A DNA stretch of 64,000 nt from contig JAANDG010000167.1 in assembly GCA_036852015.1 (NCBI GenBank), forward strand, positions 62,001 through 126,000, given 5' to 3'. The position numbers and the translations under genes were made by a program. This document shows positions 56,102-64,000 of this stretch, piece after piece. Numbering within the stretch: position 1 is the first letter of the stretch; every line of letters starts with the position of its first letter. Source of the stretch: Pelodera strongyloides. Taxonomy: Eukaryota; Nematoda; Chromadorea; Rhabditida; Rhabditidae. Below the pieces are notes generated by a model. The model was not told where the DNA came from, searched no databases, and saw nothing but the letters and a program-made list of their open reading frames with translations.

Positions 56102-56886
56102 AGGAGAGAGAAGGAGGGACAACACACTTGATGAAGAGAGAGACGCAGATACAGTGGGCGGGAGTCTCCCACGGCTCTGTAGGCGGGACTGGGAATGTGG
56201 GCGTGTCCCAATGTTTGATAGTACTTGGTGACGCCTGTTTTGAAGTTGTGCTTTGATGTCAGCCGCTCTCTCACTTTGTTTTGCTCTCTCTCTTCTAACT
56301 ACCGTATATCATGTCATCTCGTTTTCTTCAAATATGCGCAGTATCGCTCTCGCTACACGTTGGCGGTTCGCTCGTCTTTCGCTCCAATGCACAAAAATGT
56401 CTGGTCAGTAAGGTCATACGCGCATGGTCTCACGGTGTATGTGTGAGGCAATATATGCTCACACATATGCACACATGCTCTAGATTTTGATTGTCTATCG
56501 ACCACGAGTGTATGACCGACTTTCTACTACTTGTCTTGCTCTTTTCGTATAGTCTAATACATGCAGCCACGTTTATTTGGAACTTAGTGTTAGATGTTAC
56601 AGCCCCAACAGTTTGACACATGAATGCACCTTAACTCGCCCCGTTGTTTCTTTTATCACGAAAGCCATTAATTTAATTGGAATCACCTCTCTCTCTCTGT
56701 GTTGTATAATTGCTAGGCAAGAAGGTTTGTTTTCATTATTATTATTATTATGATTATTATTATACGTTTATCACACACAAACGTGCAGTTTTATCTATCG
56801 GACCCCCAGAAACCGTGAGAGCTCTCCATTCTTGAATGCTGATAAAATCGTGAGTGAGGACTCATCGAATACTGTTGGTGTTCCTT

Positions 56887-56917
56887 CAGAAAGCCTTAGG
56901 CTTAGGCTTAGGCTTAG
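56887..56917 (+). repeat. interstitial telomeric repeat (TTAGGC)4
   Basis: Four exact TTAGGC units followed by TTGGGTTTAG. TTAGGC is the nematode telomere unit; this tract is internal. Confidence 0.9.
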
Positions 56918-58190
56918 GCTTGGGTTTAGCTAATAACCACTATTTCCAACGCCATCTTGTTTTACCGTGCTCCGTTGCTCTAATCGCTTTTTTAAGGATA
57001 TATTATCTTCATCCCAAGTTGTTATTTTTCAATATATCTCTAATTATAATTATTGATCGATCATACTATATATTAACTTGACCCTATACGCACAGTTTGA
57101 TTCCCAACAATTCAGTGTATTATACTAGTAACAAGTGATTTTGAATAGTTCATGTGTTGTATATTTTTATCCGCCCCGACGATACATACACACGCGTTCG
57201 ATATGATTTTTTTTTGTGCTGGGCAAGAGTTAGTGAATTTGTAACAAGTTATTGTGTTTAAAGCGCTATAACATGCGGTTTATGATACGTATATCTTGGA
57301 CACTGTATTCCCGTGTAGTATGCGAAGGGGATCGAATTGGAGGCATTCTAATTAGACTCATTTGCATACAACAGATGGGTATTGCAAATATACTTATATC
57401 AAAAACGGGATGTTAGTCAGGTTTAATATTCAAATTCCTGAACTCTTCGCCGAGCCACGTCCCCCTTTTCTATTCTATTTCTTGGCTGCCATCGTACATC
57501 TTCGTGTTTTTGTTTGATTTTTTATATTCATGTTATTTTTTATATTAATTTCCTTTAGTCTGTAATGTCTATACTTCGATTCCATGTATTTTGTTTTCAT
57601 TCGACAGTAACGGAAAAAAACCTATGCCCTTGGTATAATCTAATGTTTTGTGTTGCGATAAACTCCCAGTAGGTTTCTACTCCAAGGGCACGGTTCACTA
57701 CTGCATGCACACCACTAATTCAGTTTCATATATACATCTACTGCGTATTTGTCTTCGTTTTATAGGTTCTCTGTTTATTATTCTTGTATGTTCCCCTTCA
57801 TTCATATTTTGTGTTTCTTCGCGCCTGCTCCAACATACTGTTTATTTTCTCCCAGAGCAAAAAAAGCCTATCCCAAAAAGAATATGCGATCTGTATTAGG
57901 TATATTAATATGCAAACTATGATTTTATTTTGATAGATTGATTTAAGGATATGTTTATGGTGCACATTTGCAACACTTCATAGTGTACACTTATTCTACA
58001 TGTCTCTTAATATATTTTCTAGTTGCTTGATAGTTTACACTTACGCTTGCTATCACCATCGGACTGATGGAAAAATCGCAGCTCCTTACTATAGTTGCAA
58101 ATTATTTATTACTTTTCCACAGCAACACACATTTTTTTGTGACGTTCCTACTTTTTTCAAGTGTTTACTCATGAGACTTGTTTTACAGAA

Positions 58191-58196
58191 AATAAA
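58191..58196 (+). promoter_or_regulatory. plus-strand poly(A) signal, possible egl-30 end
   Basis: AATAAA followed by CGTATG. It would give a 3' UTR of about 2.1 kb, long for a nematode, so a nearer non-canonical signal may be used instead. Confidence 0.25.
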
Positions 58197-58210
58197 CGTA
58201 TGAAAAGATG

Positions 58211-58216
58211 TTTATT
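58211..58216 (-). promoter_or_regulatory. rpl-27 poly(A) signal (AATAAA on minus)
   Basis: TTTATT on the plus strand, AATAAA on the minus strand, 166 bases after the rpl-27 stop and within 15 bases of the facing plus-strand signal. Confidence 0.5.
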
Positions 58217-58381
58217 GTTGTTTACAAGATATTGTCCCCATCGTCAGAATATGCAGATATTGCAAAAACCAGGGGAGCATTCTGCAAGGCAACTGCCGCA
58301 TAACAATCCGGAATACCACAAATCTACAAGTTATATGTACAGAACACTGTCAAAACAATAACAATTTATCAACAATAACAT

Positions 58382-59172
58382 TTAGAATCGCAACTTGGTG
58401 AAGAACCATCTGTTCTTTCCCGTCTTGTACCTCTCCTCGAACTTGGTCTTAACTTCAATGGCAGCGCGCTTCTTCTTTCCGGGCTCTAAATCAGCAAAAT
58501 GAAAAAAAGAATATACATATAACAAAATCGTGAATGAGAACAGGATAATTGTTCCGAAACATACAGAGACAACTGATCACATAAAGCAAAGTCCCGCGAG
58601 TTTCGCGTATACTCTTGCGCTTTCAAGAAACTTAGCTGATCGATTCAGCTAAGCTGGAATAAGCGCCATAACTATGAAACATGGTAATATGAAGAACGAA
58701 CCCTTAACGGATTCCTTGTTAACTGCGGTCTTATCGAGAGCAACATCCAGTGTGTAGCGAGTGGGAAGGAGATGGTTGTATCCAACAACCTTCAAGAAAG
58801 GCTTGACCTTGCTTCGGCCCTCAACCTTCTTCTTTCCCATCTTTCTGGTAACCTGAAACAGACAATAATAAACAACGAAGTATAAAGCTAGAAATGTGCT
58901 TCACTTCAAACAAGCATAAGCCAAGATGAAACGGTACTACATCAGTAATCAAGAACAAATTCCATTAAAAAATCAGGTCCTTTGAAGAAACTTGCTTAGT
59001 TTAAAAAAAAACAGACCTTTTGAGGGTACTTGTTGATACCGGCAATCAAAGCGTGAGGATAGCGCCGGTCGTTGCTTCCTTCGTCGTACTGCTTAACTAC
59101 AACAGCTTTACGTCCAGCGTACTTGCCCCGAAGGACAAGCACGACCTTGCCCGCTTTCATAATCTTTCCCAT
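58382..59172 (-). CDS. rpl-27: ribosomal protein L27 (eL27), 3 exons
   Basis: Cytosolic 60S ribosomal protein eL27. Exons on the minus strand: 59172-59017, 58852-58702, 58485-58382; 136 aa, exactly the eukaryotic length. The start [20 protein letters not shown], the middle [19 protein letters not shown] and [18 protein letters not shown], and the end [19 protein letters not shown] match the family throughout. An acceptor TTTATTTCAG ends 14 bases before the ATG, and LSG1 on the same strand ends only 161 bp upstream. That arrangement is typical of a downstream operon gene processed by SL2-type trans-splicing, and the C. elegans orthologues are also paired. Confidence 0.97.
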
Positions 59173-59333
59173 GTTTTCGGGGCTACCTGAAATAAAAAGA
59201 TTTAGTGAATAGCTACGGGACGAAGGGCACAAGGAACATGCAAGAGAGAACAGCAAATTTCAGATAAACAAATACGGACGAAACCGTGTATGTAAGCGAT
59301 AAGCAAATGCATTGACAATTTTTTTATGTACAT

Positions 59334-62014
59334 TCAACAATATGCATCAAATTCATCCTGATGTTTGTAAACTCTGCGAAGCTTCTCGCGTTTGTTATGA
59401 TTGAAATGCTTCTTCTTGGAGCCACGAATTGAAGACATCTCAATGGGAGAACCAGTTGGCGCATCTGAGATTAGTCCAGCGCGAGCGTCGGAAATGCTGC
59501 GGAATGTTCGAATGTGCGCTTGTCCAGTATTGGGCTTGAAGAAATTCTTATCAAAGCCAGTATTCTTCGAATCTTCAGTAGACACCAGTCCCTTTCGTAA
59601 CAAATACTCTAACTGAACCGCGCCTGAGGTAGTATCGTCTGTATTTTCCGGGAACATTAATTTATTGAAATCATCCTGGTCGACAGTAGGAGGGGCAGCG
59701 ACCCAGAGAATCTTTCCGCAAACAACATCTTTTAATAGAAGACGAGCTGCTCTGGAGCAGTCAGGGACTCCATTTTGCGACATGAACCCGCGCATGTATG
59801 CAATGGCGGTCAGAACATTTATAGCCGAAGGTTTTTCCTGCTTTGGTAACATCACGGAATATTTCTTCTCGATGTACCATATAGGAACGCGTGACAGGAG
59901 AAGAGCCGTAGGTCCGAAATGTTCACGCATTTGATCGACGGGCATTGTTCCTAAAACAAATAGTTTAATAAAATAATACAGACACAGTTGAACATAATAC
60001 ATACAATATCTAGGCAATGGAGACAAAGAAACGTAATTACACCAACAAAAAGTAAATTCCCGCACATACGGAAGAACGCACCATTCAAGAACATCTCGTT
60101 TCTTCCGAAAGAGAACGAAGGCATCACCAGACCGGGGCAGTCACACAAACACAACTGAAATAAAAGCCATGGTACATATGAATCGACCCCATATCAGTAA
60201 AAGTCTGCAAAAAGCAAAACCTCAAAATGGATGGCCAACTTGGTAATGTAGACATAGGTATGGGTTGTATGCGCGGTATGCACGGAAAAGAAAGAAAGGA
60301 ATTAACCTCTTTGTCGATGTGAATCGTCTGGAAGTGCTTGGTCTTTCCTGGAGTAGCAGATACGGAAACCATCTTCGTTCCTACCATTTTGTTTATTGTT
60401 GAACTCTTTCCAACATTTGGGTAGCCGACCATGCCAACGATGAGCTGCTTTTCACCAGGAACGCCACGCACACAGCCCATCTTCTTCAAGTGGGTAATGA
60501 GGTCCTCACTACGTCGAATAATTTTGACGTCTTCAGAATTAGAGCAGGATGGCTGTACAGGAGCTTCGTCATCATGGACCGAAACCTTCTCCACTTCCTC
60601 GGTAATCGTATCCATATCAGTCATGGCTGACCAGAACAAAATGTTCACGTGTCGTTCCCGGAAGTAGGAAGTCCAAGCGCGAACCTGCTCCGGCAAAAGT
60701 AAGTCAGCCTTGTTGACGAGTAACAAATTTTGCTTTGTGGGATCGACTTCCTTGACGTAATTCTCCAGGTCAATACTCCGGAAGAGTAAGGGATTTCGAG
60801 CATCAACGATCTAAACAAATTAAAGTGAATTTAAAAAAATACTTATCTCCGATCCCTTCTTGCAATTTCATACTGAACGACAGAATAACTAACTCAGGGA
60901 AATTTTTAGAGGACACCGTATAATAATTACGCAGCTAACCAGAGGAATATTGAAAAATAGAGGCTACTGAAGAATAAAGCGTTATGACAAAGTGAAGAAT
61001 AAAGCGTTATGACAAAGTAAAGATAAAGCCACAAGCAAAAAGTAAAATAAACGAAACATTCGAAATACCTGCACAATGATGTCGCTCCTTTCCACGACCC
61101 TCCATAATTCTCTCCACATTTCTGGATTACGTTCAAATGGTGTCAGCGCAAGTCCGTCAACCTTAAATAACAAAATGGAATATGATATTAATGGAGAAGC
61201 ACTACCAATGTACGGGAGAAAAAATGGAAGAACCAACTCAAATCAACAGGAATACACTGGCCATAAAAAAAGATAGATAGCGTACCTCCTGCAAATCTGC
61301 AAGATCCTTCCTCCATTTCAGAAAGACTTCGTTCTCAGCAAGAGTGAGTTCCTCGGCATTGCTCCAAAGCTCTCTTGGAGGACGGCGAGGAATTCTCAGT
61401 CTATGCTCGAATTCCTTTTGAAGTTCAAGGTTATTTATGAGGTCCTTCTTCGACGGAATAATAACAGTAGAAACCCTAAAATGTGAGCTTTGCAAACGTA
61501 ACACATGACGACTAAAAATATTGCTATAGGCGTGCTACGTTCCAAGAAAAACAGAATAGGCGGAAAAGCGCGAATTTTCTACCGAGTCTGTAAAAGAGAA
61601 CTTTCGAAATAATAAACAAATTTACTTTTCAATGATCTTCACTTGATCCCTCTCTGCTTCAAATCGCTGTCCTGCCAACTTTGCTTTGTTCAAAAACTCC
61701 TCGATGCCCGATTCCTCTGTAATAGAATCCACAACCTTTTTTTCTTCCTAAAAACGAAACACATATTTGCAAAAATGATAACTACCATATTAAGGAAAAA
61801 CAAACAACATCCAGTACAAAAAATTGAAAAATGCCATAAGAAAATAAACTTATGAACGAACCTTCTCCAAAAATGCCGCATTTTCGATATCGTCTTCGTC
61901 GAACTTCGCACTTTGATGACTCTTGCGGACCTGCTCCCGGACATTAACCAAACGGCTACCCAGGCCAGTATTTTGGCCCGTAGGCCTTTTATTACCACCT
62001 CTATGCCTCGTCAT
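59334..62014 (-). CDS. lsg-1: large subunit GTPase 1 (LSG1), 7 exons
   Basis: Cytoplasmic GTPase that releases the export adaptor NMD3 during final 60S ribosome maturation. Exons on the minus strand: 62014-61862, 61747-61626, 61475-61286, 61161-61069, 60810-60307, 60154-60082, 59950-59334; 583 aa. The GTPase motifs are circularly permuted, as in the YlqF/YawG family: NKAD (219-222) precedes GYPNVGKSS (315-323), then TPGKTKHFQT and DCPGLVMPSF (359-368). The family blocks LRIPRRPP, LTPFERNPEMWRELWRVVER, VDARNPLLFRS and LTAIAYMRGFM identify LSG1 rather than GNL2 or GNL3. The basic C-terminus SKKKHFNHNKREKLRRVYKH is typical. An acceptor TTTTTCGTAG lies 9 bases before the ATG. The gene heads a likely operon with rpl-27 and is divergent from the 62630 gene. 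Confidence 0.95.
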
Positions 62015-62629
62015 AACGAAGCACTACGAAAAAATAACAATTTTAACATGAAACAAGCTATACGTACATAAACATCGGTAGAACTGGCTCTAGTACCTTT
62101 CCAAAAAAAATTAACGCACCAACATGTTATATACGGTAAAAACTTTCAAAAATAGGTAAAAGAAAAGAAAGTACACTTTTGAAGTGCACCATTCGGTTCG
62201 AGCTCTTGTTTCGCTGCAAGACTCGTAACTATACTGTATTGGCAATTTGCCATTGCATACATCTTTGACCTCAGTGTGTCAATTTTTTTCTCGCAAAATT
62301 TTTTCTCGCATTTTTTTCTGTGTAGTACACATACTTTCCTAGTTTGTTTCTTTTTTGGTGGTTTATGATGTCTTTATAATCTTCGCGAAGTCCACTTTGC
62401 AGTTACCTCTATTTTGTCGAAACCGAATAGCGGAGTATCGAAGTTGTTCCAGGTACAAGAGAGATTTGTTGTTATTTGCGAGTTTTACTTTAGTTTCTTC
62501 ATCTAGTACAATCTTACTTGAGTAATACAGCCAAATATTTACGTTTAAAATTGTCTGTAGTAGGCGATATTTGAATCGGACTCTGTATTGTGTGGTTTTC
62601 ACAAAACAATTCAGCGTTCTCTATTTCAG
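62015..62629. promoter_or_regulatory. divergent promoter region of LSG1 and bL34m-like gene
   Basis: A 615-bp AT-rich gap between two head-to-head start codons, each preceded by a trans-splice-like acceptor (minus strand at 62024, plus strand at 62629). It should hold promoters for both units. No specific element recognised; T-rich runs at 62283-62335. Confidence 0.5.
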
Positions 62630-63120
62630 ATGAACTCACTACGGGTACTCCAACCAACGACACTTACCCGATTGTCGATTCGATGGAACTGTCCGTGGCA
62701 CCGGAACAGTTTTCGACCGTGCTACTTTCCCTTTAAATTGCAGGTAGTCAATTTTCTTCGTCTTGTTGTTGCGCCATCACACGTCCCCTTTATCGTTTCA
62801 TTCGGAAAACTGGCTAGACTTCAGAACGTACAGCTAAGGACAACGAACGACGTCGTACCAGGACATGTTCTCTTATTTTCTTGGCGCTTGACGCTTGTTT
62901 ACAAAGACGCGTTCCATTTAAAACCACAACTCTTAGTAATGAACAGAATTATAATAAAATGTCAGTTTTTCAGGAAAAATTGAACGTCGACACTGTTGAA
63001 GCTAGAACGAAAACGCGCGGCGGCCGTCTTATGCTCATGCGCCGTGTTCTGAAAGAGCAATCATTCCTTGGTTATATTACCAAACCACGGGAATCTGAGA
63101 AGATCAACTATCCCATTTGA
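62630..63120 (+). CDS. 86-residue protein, possible mitochondrial bL34m, 2 exons
   Basis: Exons 62630-62743 and 62974-63120, joined in phase 0. The acceptor CTATTTCAG abuts the ATG, which supports spliced-leader trans-splicing and this start. Residues 1-38 (MNSLRVLQPTTLTRLSIRW onward) are rich in Arg, Ser and hydrophobics without acids, like a mitochondrial presequence. The core VEARTKTRGGRLMLMRRVLK resembles the bL34 signature (Arg, Thr-x-Gly-Gly/Ala, then a basic RR-x-LK segment). The extension EQSFLGYITKPRESEKINYPI is longer than usual for L34. The identity is tentative; alternatively a nematode-specific mitochondrial protein. Confidence 0.5.
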
Positions 63121-64000
63121 GTCAGTTATCTTCAACTGTAAGGTGTCTCACCAAGTCTTGATTCTCCTGACCTCGAAATAATCATTGGTTTCTTTTTCTT
63201 TACTCATTAATTGGCGTGTTTGTATATTTTATGTTGTAGTAGATTTCGAAATGCTAGTGTCTGACTAGGAATAGTTTAGTTAGCGTACTTATTAGTGTTA
63301 CATATTGCGTTGTTATGCCCGTTTTCTCGATAAACTATGGTCAACGGTTGTTGCTCTATGTGTGTGTTGAAGATACAGCGCCTTTATTCATATGTACAGG
63401 TATTCTCACAAAACGCCCATAATTAATAAACATATTTACGAAGATAAACAGTAGTATCTTGGGGAGTGATATATTTTTCCTCGTTACGGTGCACCTACAG
63501 TACCCCTACCGCTTACCTTTTTGTAAATGTTCTCATCGCCTTTGTCCTAATTCGTAATACCCCAGTCATTTACCGTACACCTCAACCGTATTCCCACAAA
63601 TATCCTTGCTAAATTGCACTATTCACTAAACTTATTTGATAGATTTCAAGAAAACTTAAGTTTAGTTTCCACGCTGTGTGCCACTTTAGTTCACAGCTCT
63701 AGTTTACTGTTTCACTAAACAAACAAACATTAGACCTACTACGTATTAGCATAGAGTCACACGTGATATCCCACATTACTACGGACGATTTTATACAGTA
63801 CCGTGAATCAGCATAAACAAGAAAACTCCCGAGACCAAAAAAAACCCTAAAACGGTTAATTCTGAAAAGATGCCAGCATTTTACAAGGTTAGCTACAAAG
63901 AACAACACAGCCAAACCAAATTTGCGCAATTTTTAGAATAACGATCAGTACAGTAAATATACAGAAAACCTAGTGTAAGTGAGATGCATAACACACAGCG
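63121..64000. other. 3' flank of the bL34m-like gene
   Basis: No gene seen. AATAAA at 63425 is a possible 3' end signal for the gene ending at 63120. The remainder is AT-rich sequence without recognised structure. Confidence 0.5.

Larger units (their letters stand above)
56102..58381. other. convergent 3' region of egl-30 and rpl-27
   Basis: No gene seen. Contains an (ATT)n run near 56742, a telomere-like (TTAGGC)4 tract at 56887, a possible MITE fragment (TTAAAGCGCTATAACATGCGG near 57257), and facing poly(A) signals near 58.2 kb. Confidence 0.5.

Noticed and set aside
56225..56446. 73-codon ORF after the egl-30 stop
   Set aside because: Lies in the presumed 3' UTR and has no acceptor, domain or composition supporting a gene.

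Overview
This window looks like genomic DNA from a nematode. The evidence is a three-copy DYRPLQF-amide neuropeptide precursor of the NLP-12 type, a single-LEM-domain emerin-like protein, a 355-residue G-alpha-q, interstitial TTAGGC repeats (the nematode telomere unit), and AG splice acceptors sitting a few bases upstream of several start codons, as expected for spliced-leader trans-splicing. From memory, the C. elegans counterparts nlp-12, emr-1 and egl-30 are neighbours on chromosome I, and rpl-27 and the LSG1 gene are neighbours in one operon. Introns here are long and repeat-filled, unlike C. elegans. The species cannot be named from the sequence.

Layout. 1-3.77 kb: a 129-bp satellite with 265-290 bp spacers and a SINE-like insertion. 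4.8-12.5 kb (+): 15-exon gene for mitochondrial ribosomal protein mL65 (MRPS30). 13.6-18.2 kb (+): 9-exon gene for metallophosphoesterase 1 (PGAP5/MPPE1). 20.0-22.0 kb (+): 2-exon nlp-12-like neuropeptide gene. 23.7-24.1 kb (-): two orphan exons of an unrecognised gene. 24.4-31.3 kb: a tandem segmental duplication, each copy carrying an array of 171-bp satellite monomers. 33.8-37.0 kb (+): 5-exon emerin-like gene. 38.9 kb (+): a possible 40-residue tail-anchored micropeptide. 46.1-56.1 kb (+): 10-exon G-alpha-q gene with a GC-rich upstream region. 58.4-62.0 kb (-): LSG1 followed by RPL27, operon-like. 62.6-63.1 kb (+): an 86-residue protein, possibly mitochondrial bL34m, divergent from LSG1.

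The exon chains were assembled by hand from splice sites and reading-frame phase. All complete chains close in frame: mL65 511 aa, MPPE1 385 aa, NLP-12 70 aa, emerin-like 177 aa, G-alpha-q 355 aa, RPL27 136 aa, LSG1 583 aa.

The most unusual pattern is that many introns contain a decayed copy of the acceptor site plus the 5' head of the exon that follows (mL65 exons 10 and 14, nlp-12 exon 2, G-alpha-q exons 3, 4, 5 and 8; emr-1 intron 1 holds a copy of exon 1). This suggests recurrent small tandem duplications across intron-exon borders that lengthen introns and create decoy, poison or alternative exons. The other dominant theme is a set of foldback MITE families, the largest flanked by TTAA. 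The genes do not form one pathway: translation (mL65, RPL27, LSG1, perhaps bL34m), GPI-anchor remodelling (MPPE1), nuclear envelope (emerin) and neuronal signalling (NLP-12, G-alpha-q) are mixed.
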